Assembly: GCA_013368315.1 (NCBI GenBank)
Contig: JAACJM010000013.1
Location: 620,001 to 684,000 of the forward strand
Direction of reading: 5' to 3'
Origin: Tetrapyrgos nigripes
Taxonomy: Eukaryota > Basidiomycota > Agaricomycetes > Agaricales > Campanellaceae
DNA length: 64,000 nt
How positions within the stretch are numbered: position 1 is the stretch's first letter; each line of letters begins with the position of its first letter. Below, piece after piece: positions 1-12,900 of this stretch. The notes beneath the pieces were generated by a model, which made no database searches, was not told where the DNA came from, and saw nothing but the letters and a program-made list of their open reading frames with translations. The position numbers were made by a program, and so were the translations under genes.

Positions 1-3000
1 ATAGGGGAAGGTCCAGAATATCCCCAAGTAGTTTTCGATGCTTTCAAAGACAATCCCTCCCTCGTTATTCTACTTCAGGACGAGAAGCTCTCTTTAGAGG
101 AGACGCCTTCATGCTTGAACTGGTTCTCCGAATTTCTATCGACTCTTCGCGATCAACCTTCGTACTCCGAAATTCTGGCTAAAATGGCCGATTTCATGTG
201 CGAAGAACTGCAGCATGAGCGCTTTGAAGGTGTTCGCCCCATCATCATGACATGCGCTGCCAAGGTGAATTCTATGTCCCGATAGTCTGCGGTACTTTCT
301 GAACGGGTTTCTAGCTACTCAAGACCCAGGAAAAAGATGGTGCTTCTGTAACCAGCACATTGAACATCCATGCAGAAACGCTGGTAGCCACGGCTTTTTC
401 ACGTACCCGCGCTGGAGAGCAGTGGAAAGCTGCTCGCGAGGCATCCCGTGCTCTTCTTCAAGGGGTAATGGTCAATGATATCAAAAATATATCAGATGCA
501 ATAAGCCGATGCGTTCGTGTTCTCGGGAGTATAGTTAAAAGGAAGGGTGATGGTGACGTTGGTCGAGAGAAGATGAATTTCAGAGAACAGATCTGGAGGA
601 GGACATTCCAAAGCATACAGCCCAAGGACACCGATGGTATCGACACCATCATCTTCGTCGTCTCCCAGGCTGCACACCTAGATAAAGTAAACAAAGGAGC
701 GTTCGAGCAGGCTATGAAAGTTCCTGGCTTTGAAGCGGTTGTAGATGACATCAACCACGCTCTTGACGTGATTCGAGAAGGTTTTCCGCAGGCTATCAGC
801 ACCTATGTGGATTTCAATGTCTCTACCTCAGCCACGAACATTCTTCTCCATTCAAATGTCGTGAAGGACGTTATCAAGCTGCTTCTCTGTCCGGTTGAAG
901 ACATCCAGGCAGCGGCTCAAGCACTTGTCGGTTTCGTTTTCGACGTCGATATGCGAGTGGATTGTTTCCGCGCTATGCTCGAAAATTCGCCCGAATCATC
1001 ATTCCAAGGTCTATTCGACTTCCTTGACACATTCATCAATTACGCAGGTCAAGTTCCGGAAGCCTGCAACGTCTCCAAATCACTTGTCAGATGCTTCACT
1101 GACGTGATAGAGGTCCTTTGCTCGACGCCGGATGGTCTCCTTCATAAGCCGACATTTTTACAGTCTGATCAGGATGGACCAGCTGTCAAACTGCCTCAGC
1201 TCTGGAGTTTGATGTGCAGGGCCATCTCTGTCATCTTCAAGCGCACTCCGAATTGGGCGTTAGTTGTGGAGAGAGAGGAACTCACGGTGTGGATGAGAGA
1301 CGCTCTTATCTTTGGCCGTGAATTACTAGCTCAGAGACGGATCTTCCAGACCGCGGCGGAAATAGCAGGAAGGCCTCACGCGTCGTCATCTTCTGGGCAG
1401 AAATCGGCCATAAGAAACAAGATGGTGAAGGACCTTATGGACACACTACCAGAGCTAACGAGATGGCTACGTCTGACGGACTACGAACTTCTCCATCAAT
1501 CCTTCTCTCTTCTTCAGTCGCTCCTCGATCTCTTCAGGGAGACAAAGAATCCCCCTCCTCGAGAAACTAGGGAGAAACTCGAGAAGCACCTGAATATAAA
1601 GGGGACGAATCGTCTCGACGACAAGAGGCTGAAGTTGTTAAAGGACGCTCTGGCCGCATTTGATGATTCTGACTCCGATAATGAAGTCGAGATTGTCTCT
1701 GACACTCGTCCGTCCAAACGACCGAAAACCCCCGAAGTGGTCGAGAAACCAGCCAAGAAAGCCAAGGCAGAGAGTTCTGTTTCTGTCAAGGCTCCGAAAC
1801 CAGAGCGTAGAACTTCTCAATCATCAGTACGAGCTGCATCCATCGCATCCTCCAGTACACTTCGGTCCACATCTTCCTCTGCGACTTCAAAACATTTCTT
1901 CACTGCTGCCGATCAGCAGAAGCTGGACTCGATATCGTCTATGCCGAAGTTCCAAAACTCCAAGGCTGTTGATGCCAAAACATCCAGTTCGGTCGCGGAG
2001 CGCAGGAAGGAAAAGGTCATCGAGGGCTCGGATTCTAGTTCTGGCGATAGCGAAGAGGAGGAGAGTCAGAGAACGCTCTTGGACAAGCTGGCGAAACTGC
2101 AACAGTCCCCTCACATCGTTAAAAAGGTTGCAGAACCTCGCCGGCAGATCAAACAGATTGACTTGCCCAACATGTCCAATAACGCTATGCAAGCTAGAAT
2201 ACGAGAACGGGAAGCTCGAGAGGCCAGAAGGAGATCTGAGGCACGACGTAATCCCGATGTGTCCATGCTTCACCGGGCACTTTTGTCTTGGGACTACAAT
2301 CACAATGGCCCTCTCCCTCCGTTGACCGGTATCAAACCCCTTAGTGTGCCCGACAAGTTTAAGGACTTCGCACATTATCGCCGTGTTTTCGAACCACTTC
2401 TACTTCTGGAGTGCTGGTCTCAGATCATGCAGTCCAAAGAAGAGAAAAACGAGATGTACGAGTGCAAGATTCTCTCACGGCAATACAACAGCGACTGGTC
2501 AGATCTCGACATAACTATCTCTGAAGCAGTTCAGAGGGATTGGTACTTGACGGACAGCGACGTTGTTCTGCTGAGGCACCCTGACGGCAAAAGGTCTATT
2601 CTGGCTAAAGTTACGAATTACCGGGGCGCCGCCGGTCCCAATCCCATTCAGGCTACTGTTCGTTGCTACATTGCTCCAGGCTCTGTTGATCCAGGGCTAC
2701 AACTCAACAGCACTTGGCGGATTTCAAAGGTCTTTAGGTATGTTGCAAGTATACTTCTAGAGGAGCTGATTTGACTTTTTCGCAGTTTGAGCACTCTCCA
2801 TCGAGAATACGCTGCTCTGGTGTCGGCAGAATACTACGAGTTTGCACAGCAGATCCTCCAACCCTCGCTCTCCCCTATTCCCAATCTCGATACAGCACAC
2901 GTCAAACAGACAATGGAGAAGTACAAATTGAATGAACCCCAAGCTCTCGCAGTATTGAGCGCTACACGGACAAACGGTTTTGGACTTATACAAGGGTAAG

Positions 3001-5116
3001 CTGCTTATCTTCGCCTTCATTTGTTTTCAATGCTCAAATATAAATAGACCCCCGGGAACTGGCAAGACTTCGACAATCTGTTCACTTGTCTCTGCATCCT
3101 TGGCAGCTCATTCACAGTCTATTGAGAAAGCTGCCCAACTTCAGATTCTGATCTGCGCTCCAAGCAATGCTGCTATTGATGAGATTGTCCATCGGCTGAA
3201 GGACGGAAAATATTCCGGCAAACAAGGGGCGTCCCTGAAAGTAGTCCGTATTGGAGCGGAACGAGCAATTGGCATCAATGTCCGTGATGCATCTCTCGAT
3301 TATTTGGTGGACCAAAAATTGGAGGGAGTAGAGGGGAAACCAGATGACTCTGGGAAGGAATTAGCGTCACTTCGTCAAAGTCTCGACTCCGTGAGACGAA
3401 CTCGAGAAGAGAAGATAAAGGAAGCGAATGAGATTCATGATAACATCGTGCGGAAGCAAGCCCTCGAAGACGAAATCCGGCGTCTCACTACACAAAGAAT
3501 GCAACTGACGCAGCAAATTGATCGCCTGAAAGACAAGCAGAAGTCAGACTCACGAACTTTGGATGCCATTCGTCGCAAAGCGCGTATGGAGATTCTCCAG
3601 GATGCAGACGTCATCTGCAGCACTCTCTCCGGGTCCGGTCATGAAGTTCTCAAAGACTTTGCTTTTGACATGGTCATCGTTGATGAAGCAGCCCAAGCCA
3701 TTGAGCTTAGCTCTTTGATCCCTCTGAAATTCCCTTGTAAACGTTGCATCATGGTTGGAGATCCTCAGCAATTACCTCCGACTGTAATCTCACAAGAGGT
3801 GTGTACCCAGCTCTACTCCAGTTAGCCAACCACTCAAGTATTGTTCCATTCCAGGCATGCAAATATCAATACAACCAGTCCCTTTTCGTTCGTCTTCAGA
3901 AACAACGCCCAGACGCTGTCCATCTTTTGAGGTAAGAACTCCAAATCATCAAATAGAGGTTGACAACAGGCTTACAATCCTTTTACAGTATCCAATATCG
4001 CATGCATCCGGATATCAGTGAATTACCTAGTCGAATATTTTACAATGGCCGATTGAAGGATGGGCCTTCTATGACATCAAAAACAACGCAGATTTGGCAT
4101 TCCCATCCCAAATTCGGCACATACCGCTTCTATAATGTCGCTGCAGGACTTGAAGAAAAGCAGGGCCAATCACTGACGAACAAGTCCGAGTGCGATATGG
4201 CCGTCAACTTGTTCAGTCGCCTGGAGAAGGAATTCAAAAGTGTGGATTTCAACTTTCGCGTCGGGGTAGTCTCTATGTACAGAGCTCAGATCTCGTTGAT
4301 GCGGTTCACGTTTGAAAGACGTTTTGGTAAAGACATACTGGGCCGTGTCGACTTCAATACTGTGGATGGTTTCCAAGGTCAAGAGAAGGATATCATTATC
4401 CTTTCATGCGTCCGAGCTGGCCCGAATGTCACCAACATTGGATTCCTTTCAGGTATGTCCTTCACAAACTACTTCAAGTTTCTTCAGTTATTCATTGTTT
4501 TCTGAAGACATACGTCGGATGAATGTTGCCATAACTCGTGCAAAGTCGTCTCTATTCATTCTCGGCCATGCAACGACATTACAACGTAGCAACGACGTAT
4601 GGCGTGACATAGTCGAAGATGCTCGGTCGCGTAAATTCCTTGTTGATGTAAGACATTCCTCTTCGTGGTTTATCTTGAACTTTGACTGAGAGCACTTAGG
4701 TGGATTCTACCTATTTTACATCTCCATCCACCGGGAAGGCCCCTCAATATCCTCCCTCCCCTGTCTGGCAAAATGCCAAGCGGTCTTTACCACCACCATC
4801 TGCAACCGTTCCTGATGACCTCTTCACTCCTCGAGATATGAAAGCTGCTATACAAAAACCCTCCTTACCAGAAAAGCCTACGCCAGCAGCTGAGTCATCT
4901 ACCCAGAATGTGCCCTCCGGAGAAGGCAGCCAAACAAATCACAGTGCCCCAGTTGCATCAGGTCCGTCGGTCAAACCCCGTAGACCCCCACCAACTGGGG
5001 GTGCTCCAGAACCCAAACGTCGGAAACCTGGCCGAGATCCTGCCTCATCAATGTTCATACCCAAAAAGCCAGCAAAGGCAAGTCGTGAAATTATTCTATT
5101 GGAACTCTACCAGTGA
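1..5116 (+). CDS. SEN1: SEN1-type superfamily 1 helicase (5' partial)
   Basis: RNA/DNA helicase of the Sen1/senataxin family, which acts in the nucleus in transcription termination and R-loop removal (family knowledge). The reading frame is open from base 1, so the start lies upstream. Visible introns are 265-314, 2738-2785, 2996-3047, 3799-3854, 3932-3988, 4453-4507 and 4648-4699. The first about 2.6 kb encode a helical SEN1 N-terminal region followed by a Ser/Lys-rich acidic linker. The helicase core then shows motif I GPPGTGKT (split by the 2996-3047 intron), motif II VDEAAQA, motif III VGDPQQLPPT, motif IV QYRMHP, motif V DGFQGQEKD and motif VI NVAITRAKS. The tail is Pro/Lys-rich, as in Sen1. 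The stop at 5116 comes from reading through; a GC-AG intron (5078-5134) would instead end the protein at 5143. It converges on DHR1 with about 230 bp between them. Confidence 0.93.
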
Positions 5117-5349
5117 CATTTTATGTATATGCAGAGACCCTAGTAGAGAACCGATTTGGCACTATAAGCATACACAACAACGCTAGATGTCAACTGTCAA
5201 CCTGCTATCGTATTCGCATGTAGTTTCTAGTATCTTCACCTTTTGCTGCATATTTGACATTTTACTGTATCATGAACCTAGCTAACGCATAGATGTATTT
5301 AGGTCTTAGTCGTACATACACATCCATAATTCTCTCCCAATCAAGTGCC

Positions 5350-8300
5350 TTAAGTGGCAGTCTTCACAGGTGGTAGTGGCCAGCCATCTGGCCCAAAGTG
5401 AGGAGTCACCATCATGACTCCAGCGCTATTTTTGAATGGTTTCGAGAATGTGCATAACGACGTCTTCCCCAGAGATGATAACCATGCGGGATTTATGGCA
5501 GTAACACCTGGGAACGCAAGTCAACTGGGAAAAAATTGTGCATTGTCGTTGAAAAGCCTACCTTTGATCCAAACTTTACTTGTCCGAATCAACTCGTTAA
5601 ACACGACGTATTCAGGAGGTGATACATCGGCAAGTACGGAAGATGGATGTATAAAAACGTCTTCGTTCACACCGAGTGCTCTATAGGGAACGCCTTTTGA
5701 CATAGCAAATTGTGCACCCGACGAGCTTTTTTCGGTACGATCTTTCCGAACTGCGACTTGGTCGATGAAGGCAGCAGCCAAAAGCTGCCGGAGGACTTTG
5801 AGCTGTATAGTAGCATTAGAGATTTCGACTTTGAACACATGAGGTGTTTAACATACTTGTAGATCATTGGGTGGTCGAAGATGAGGAATGAACTTGGCAT
5901 CTACACCTCTACAATTCGTTTCGACGATGTTACTGATTTGGGCTCGAAGCTTGTGTATCTCTTCCATGGCCTGTTTAACGTGTCAGCAGATTTGGTGTGA
6001 CAACGCAAATCTAGGCATACCTTTGGCCTAACAAAGTGCTGCGCACAAAACTGCAGACCCCCACCCTCGAACTCGTAGGCCCCAACAACAGAGAGAATCC
6101 TGAAGACATCGCTGGTGAACTTTCCTAATGAGGAGTGCGTCTAACGTGTTGTGAGATAGAGTGAACGGTCACCATAACCAATGAAGGGCATACACGCTGA
6201 GAGGTATAAAACGCCTTTCGGCGTATCCGAAGGGCTTCCTTCTCCCGGACACTAGCACTCTTGAGATGCGCTAGTGCCTCATCATTGTCGTCCTCGTCCT
6301 CGTCGCTGTCATCACTGCGTAGTAGTGCTTCTTCATGGATGAACGGATCCCCAACGGATAGAGCAGAAACGACGGCGATAACATAAGGTAAACACTGATG
6401 CTGCTGACCACTAACAAGCACCCTGGAGAATCTTGGCGAAAGAGGAAACAGAGACATTGTCCTCCCCAAATCAGTGACCTGTCCCTCCTTATTCAGTGCA
6501 CCTAGATGCATAAGAACATTTTCTGCCTTTTGGAGAGTAAGCCGATCCGGGGGAGTTGGAAAGGGAAAGTTGACCACTGCATCAATATGCATCCCTTTCA
6601 TCTGGAGGACGACGCCTTCTATTGGCATGCGTAGAATTTCAGGCTGAGAGAATTGGTCGAAATGATGTTCATAGAGCGCAGATGAATAGAGTCGGTAGCA
6701 ATGACCTGGACCTGTACGACCAGCTCGACCAGCTCGTTGAGCTGCTGAAGCTTTGGATATCCAACTGACTTGGAAGGCTTGGATGCCATTGGTGATGTCG
6801 TATCGACGCTGAAGAGAAGAAGAGACGAGTCAGTTTATCCTGATACTGATGCAAAGCAAATCCAAATGACCTCTTTTGCTCTTCCACAATCTACAACATA
6901 GCGAATGCCAGGTATAGTCAGAGACGTCTCAGCAACATTTGTTGACACCACTACCAAACGACTCCCAGGAGGTGGCGGCTGAAATACTTTCATCTGCTTT
7001 TCGCTAGGCAGGAGCGAATACAGAGGTACTATGTGCATTGGGACTGAGCGAGAAGCAAGTCAGTCAAAGTTCAAAGAATGTATCGAGTTCACGCACTTTC
7101 AGACTCATCCACATCTATCCCCAGCTCTTCGTCCAGCTTCTCTTCTTCATCGCTGTCTAAAGCATCCGGATCCTCTTCCACATCATCCGCATCGACGTCA
7201 AAAGCCACGTCTGTATCGTCCACATCACCCAGTTCAATTTCCTCAGCTTCGATATCGGCTGCAGAACAACGCATTAGATCAGGCAAGATTGACACATCCT
7301 TCAGAGCATTCACCTTGAGCTGCCCCAACTCTCTTCATTTGATCACTCTGCTCCTGCTTTTCTTCATTTACCCTCAACATAGCTCCCTTCCTCCTCTTCT
7401 TCCTCTCCTCCAACGCCTTCTTCCCAAACCTCGCTTCTAATTTTCGACATACACCCAGAATCTCATTTTGTCCAGTCAAAAATACGAGGATCCCACCAGG
7501 AGGAAGTCGGGAGTGAATTTTGCAAGTTTTCTTTATAGCTTCGCTTATGTAATCAGGATTTGTACGTCGGTTGAAGTGGACTGTAACAGGGTGTTGGCGT
7601 GCGGCTACGTTGATGACGGGAGGGGGAGCTGAGAAAAGGGCGGTGTTTGAGGCAAAGTCGCTCACGCGGAGAGTGGCAGACATGATGACAAGACGAAGAG
7701 GCTAGAGTGGATGGACGACAATGAGCCTATTAATTTCTTACGAAAACAGAAATGCAGATAGATACCTTTGCGTCCTCTTTGCCTTCTTTCCAAAGTTCTT
7801 CTCTCAGTTTGAGAATCCGACTCAACACTCCAATTAGGATATCGGTGTTCAAACTCCTTTCATGGGCCTCATCAATGATAATGACAGAGTATTTGGTTAA
7901 CAAAAAGTCTGTCGCTAATTCTCGCAGCAATACACCATCCGTCATGAATTTGATTGAGGTGGTAGAGGAGACTGTTGCGTCGTAGCGGATTTGGTAGGAC
8001 ACTTTGGACGAATTGAGGGATAGTTCGTGTGCGACGCGGGAAGCCATGGACATGGCGGCGACACGACGAGGTTGGGTTATGCCAATCATACCAGGGTTGT
8101 CTATGTTGTACAAATTAATAGCGATTCCTTGGTTATATGATGTGCGAGGAAACACCGGCACTCACCACTCCCTGGAGACCCAAACCCAGCTTCATACAAA
8201 AACTGAGGTACCTGTGTCGTCTTCCCACTCCCAGTCTCACCACATATGATGACCACCGGGTTCAGAAGTATTGCTTCCATGATAGGCTGCTCTTCAGCAA

Positions 8301-9835
8301 CGACAGGAAGAAGTAACCTCGACTCTTCGACTTCTGGTGTTCGCGTTACTGTGAAGAACTTGGGTTTAGTCGTAGCGTCCTTGTTAGTGGGATCAGGATC
8401 GGCTCGAGAAGGCTTCAATTGCGCAGCGAAGGATGTTGAAGGTAGATGCAGATCTTCCCCAAGAGGACCGCGCATTTCGACGGGTTTTCCATCTTGGTGA
8501 GAGGTTTTGCATTTTTTAGGGGAAGAAGGAAGGGGAGCATCCGTGGAGGGTGTGGATAATACTGGTTCGAATGAAGTGGGAGGTGGAACGTAGCCCTTGG
8601 CAATGTTGACTTGTTTCATGGCCCATTCTTTGAAGCCAAGACTTCTCTTTTTGACAGGAGGGGAAGGTTCTGGATCTGAATCGTTGTTGTCTTCATCGTC
8701 TTCATCGTCATCTTCGTTTTCGTCGTCGTCGTCCTCTTCTGCTTCACTTTCAGCGTCATTACCAACGTCTTCTTCCTCTCCTCCTCTTCCTCCTCTTCCT
8801 CATGAACCTTTCTAAGGATAGACGCGTTGCCTTCAGCTTCGCCCTCTTCCTCGTCTGAAGAGTCATAAGCGGAATCTGAACTGTCGAAAGGTGAATCCGA
8901 CTCGGGTTGGACGGCCTGTTTCACAGATTTTGCTTTTCTTGACCAACTCGGGAACGAAGTCTGAGGCAACAGATCAACTTGGTTATTTAGGCAGTAAGGA
9001 ATCACATACCTTTTCCTTTTTACCCTGAGACTTTTGCTTGAATTTGGGTGCAGGTACGGATCCGTCTGGATTTCGCTGCAGAGCACTTCCTACAGAGACA
9101 GATGTTGCTGCAGCATCCGCCTTCTTGTCTGAGGGTTCCGAAGTCCCATAGAAGTCCAGACTCTGTTCAAACTCATCCTCCTCGTCGCTATCCGCGTCAA
9201 CAATGTCGTAGACTTCTGCACCTCGCTTTCGTTTGCCTAGAGCATGCTTGACTTCTTTGTCCTCCAATTTGTCGAGCTTCTCTTGATGTGTGAATGCCTT
9301 TCCAGTTCCTAATGTAGACGAAGATTGGAGATGCAAGGAAGAAGGGATCTGAGCTTGACTCTGGCTAGAAAATATAAGCAAGTGAAGAATAGCACACGAC
9401 AATGAGACGTACGATAATTTTTCAAAGATATGAACTCGTTCTTCCTTCTTCAGTTTTTTCTCCTGCAAAGACTGTTAAAATAAAAGCAACTACTTGTGGT
9501 GGACTATACGCACAATATATTTTTCTAATCTCTTCTTCTTCTTACTTGTCCAGTTTGCTTCATTCTGGGCGATGAGCTACGATATGTCAGTCAAAAAAGG
9601 TCGAGAGATGCCGAGATGGACATGCCTGTTGCTTCAGCTTTTCCTTTCTGTCCAGTTCCTTCTCTTCCTGCGTCTTTGGAATGTAGACCTCTTCATTTGC
9701 ATCAACAGCTTCAGACTTGGATCGTTTGTGTTTGTTTTTCTTATGAGAACCAGCGATGGATTGTCTTGCCTTTGCGTTGAAGCGTTCTCGAGGAACAGGA
9801 CCCATACCAAAAATTTTGCCTGCCGGTGTGGACAT
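5350..9835 (-). CDS. ECM16: DEAH-box RNA helicase DHR1/ECM16 (DHX37 type)
   Basis: Nucleolar DEAH-box helicase that in yeast displaces U3 snoRNA during 18S rRNA maturation (family knowledge). Seen on the minus strand: a basic N-terminus ([20 protein letters not shown]), acidic linkers, Walker [11 protein letters not shown] near 8.2 kb, [20 protein letters not shown] near 7.86 kb, SATL, a long acidic insert, [13 protein letters not shown] near 6.9 kb, [18 protein letters not shown], then the HA2/OB-type C-terminus ending [16 protein letters not shown]. At least nine introns are visible. I took ATG 9835 as start because it gives the conserved basic N-terminus; an in-frame ATG at 9895 is possible. 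The first intron (9577-9625) appears to use a GC donor. The acidic tract near 8,780-8,800 needs a one-base frame change, so either the GAG/GAA repeat was misread or the gene is frameshifted there. Confidence 0.92.
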
Positions 9836-9924
9836 TACTAATCGTGGGAATTTGTGACTTTCGCACAAACACGCGTCGCGTTGAGGGCCTCTCATCTTTT
9901 CGTGTTTACTGCTCTCTGTCTCCA
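9836..9924. promoter_or_regulatory. Shared divergent promoter region of ECM16 and POL1
   Basis: Only 89 bp lie between the chosen ATG of the minus-strand helicase and the POL1 ATG at 9925 (29 bp if the helicase starts at 9895). Both 5' untranslated regions and core promoters must therefore overlap each other or the neighbouring gene. I see no clear TATA box. That it is a bidirectional promoter is inferred from position only. Confidence 0.5.
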
Positions 9925-12900
9925 ATGGACAGCAGACGCGATAAAAAGTCCAAGCTTGCCGCTCTAGCAGAGCTCAAGCGTACAAGAGAAGGGGGGACGC
10001 GTAAACTCAAGGTGAGACGCGCTTCATTTTCTGCTTACACGTAGCGCTGACTTGGGCTTGATATCTCCAGGAGGAGGACACGACCATCTATGACGAGATA
10101 TCCGAGGAACAGTACAAGAAAATCGTCAAAGATCGACTTCAGAGGGACGACTTTGTCGAGGATGATGGAATTGATGGGTACATGGATAATGGTATGGATG
10201 ACTGGATGGACGGGGACGATTACTCTGCGTCAGAGGATGAAGTCAAGCCCAAGAAGAAAGGTGTGTCTCCAGACCGGATTTTGAAGAGGCTTTTCTCATT
10301 GCCAACTCAGCCAAGAAGGGCAAGGAGACCAAACGCAAACCTAGGGCACCTTCCCCAGCCGTCGCTCCTTCCATAAACGACTACAGGAAAGTGGTCTCTG
10401 CTGAACAAGAATCAGATTTCATGGCCACCCTTCTCGGTGACATGGACAGTCTGCCAACTTCAGCCCCCGTTCCCAAGTCGCGTAAACGGAAAACCTCTCC
10501 TAGTCGCGACTACGGAGAAGACACATCCTCCCCATACTCCTACCGTGATGATCCATCCTTCACCGACCAGTCTTCTGATGGTCCATTCGATGATTCTATA
10601 CCTCCTTCTAGCGACGACGTCATTTTTAGTCCAAAGAAAAAGATGAGGACGGATTCGGATGCCATGACCCCTGCTACCCAAAGACTGGCCCAGATGGATG
10701 TTCACAGTGCTACGGAAGAAGAAGACGAATTCGCTTTCGATAATTCTTTTGATGACATTGACATGGACGCGTTTATGAGCGACGACTTTGACCCGAAGTC
10801 CGAAGTGAAAGCCGAACCTATACCCGTCGACATGCCTCCCGCACCGAAGGAAGAGGAGAAATTACCGTCTTGGCTCTCCGTCTATGATACCCTCAATGTC
10901 TCCTCACCAGATGCTTTAGGCCCTCTTTCCTCAAACTCATCTCCCACGAAAAGCTCCAACATTTCCGCCTTGGAGTCCGACAGCTCACTCTACTTTTACT
11001 GGCTCGATTACCTCGAGCACGAGGGCCAGTTGTATTTCGTCGGCAAGGTCAAAGATAAATCCACAGGTGCCTGGGTCTCCTGCTGTGTCACTATCGAAAA
11101 TATAGAGCGTAATTTGTACGTTCTCCCTCGACAACGACGCGTTGAAGAAGGCGAAGATGGACAATTTTACGAAACAGACGAAATACCGGAGCAACCTGAC
11201 GTCTATCGAGATTTTGACACTATCCGGAAACGCGCTAAAATCGGCAAGTTCAGAGCCAAGTTTGTTAAGCGCAAGTATGCGTTTGGAGAGCCGGACGTTC
11301 CACGAGATGAACATGACTGGTTGAAAGTTGTGTATCCGTTCACTGGTGAGTTCGACTTCAATCATACGCCGGGCCAGATCTGACGTGATATTCTCTAGAG
11401 CCGCAACTGCCTAGTACTTCTCAAAGTCCCAACATTGCCCGCATATTCGGCACTAATACCAGTGCCTTTGAACTGCTCGTTTTAAAGAGGAAGATAATGG
11501 GTCCATGCTGGATTCATATCAAGAATCCCGACGTCAACGCCAAGGGTGTAAGTGCTTGTACTTCGCGGTGAATCTTCGTGCTCTGAGCATTCTGCAGGTC
11601 TCTTGGTGTAAATTGGAAGTCACTGTCAGCGATCCCAAAGACTTCAATCCCGCATCAGAATCCGATGCCAATACCCCCAAGGACATGCCACCATTGACGG
11701 TGATGAGCCTGAGCGTCAGGACTATCGTTAATCATCGAGAGAATAAGAGGGAAATTGTCTGTCTAACGGCTAGGACGTGGCATAACAGTGCGTTACTTTT
11801 TCAAGATGCCGTTGTTGCGACTGACTTAGAAATCCTTTACTAGTGGTCATTGACGACCCCACACGTCCAGAAGAATTACCCTGCACCGTTCAAACCTTTG
11901 TCAGGCCACTAGATCAGTTCCCTACAAACTTTGAAGCACAAGCAAAGGCCAACCGTAAAGGTGTTATCTCTGCTCAGAAGACTGAACGGGCGCTCCTCAG
12001 TTCCTTCCTTTGTGTGTATTCTGTCCTCTCCATGTTGTCCTACCTATTACACGAGTACTTATTATGGCTTCACGATGCCTTACACAGCCACTCTGCATAG
12101 AGCAGACCCAGATATTATCGTTGGACACGACTTCCTTGGTGTCTCCTTGGACGTTCTTCTCCATAGAATGAGAGACTTCAAAGTCGAGCACTGGTCGCGT
12201 ATAGGTCGATTTAGACGTTCTCGCTGGCCTAACATTGGAAGGCAAGGGACGAATATGAAGTTTTTGACTGGTCGTCTGTTATGTGATTTGACGAGTGATG
12301 GTGCAAAGGTCTGTCCCCTTCTCCTTCTCGAGAAATACAGATCTAATCGTTCTCATTCCTTTCAGAGCATGATTTCTTCGACAACCTGGTCTCTTACCGA
12401 AATGTGTAAAACTCATCTAAAGACAGACAGAGAAGACATCGATCCAGATGACACTGCCAATTATCTCGACGGCAGCGTCGGTAATCCCGACAGAATGATG
12501 AAGTTTGTTCGTCATTGCGAGATGGATTCTCATTTCCAGATGGCTATCGCTGGGGAGGTTCAGGTTGTTGGGTTAACGAAACAGTTGACGAATTTGGCGG
12601 GGAATTCTTGGTAAGCGTCTACATGTCTTGAGGCAACTTCATGTGTTTTTTCTGACGTTGGGATTTTGTAGGAACAAAACCTTAAACGGAGGCCGAGCGG
12701 AACGTAACGAATACATCTTGCTACACGAATTCCATCGACTGAAGTACATCTGTCCCGACAAACAATGGGGGAAGAAATACGCCAAAGTAGAACCTGCTGA
12801 CGACCCCGATGCTCAAAACGAGACGTCCAAGTCGAAGAAGAAGGACAAGTACAAGGGTGGTAAAGTCCTTGAACCAAAGAAGGGGTTGTGGGACAAGTTT

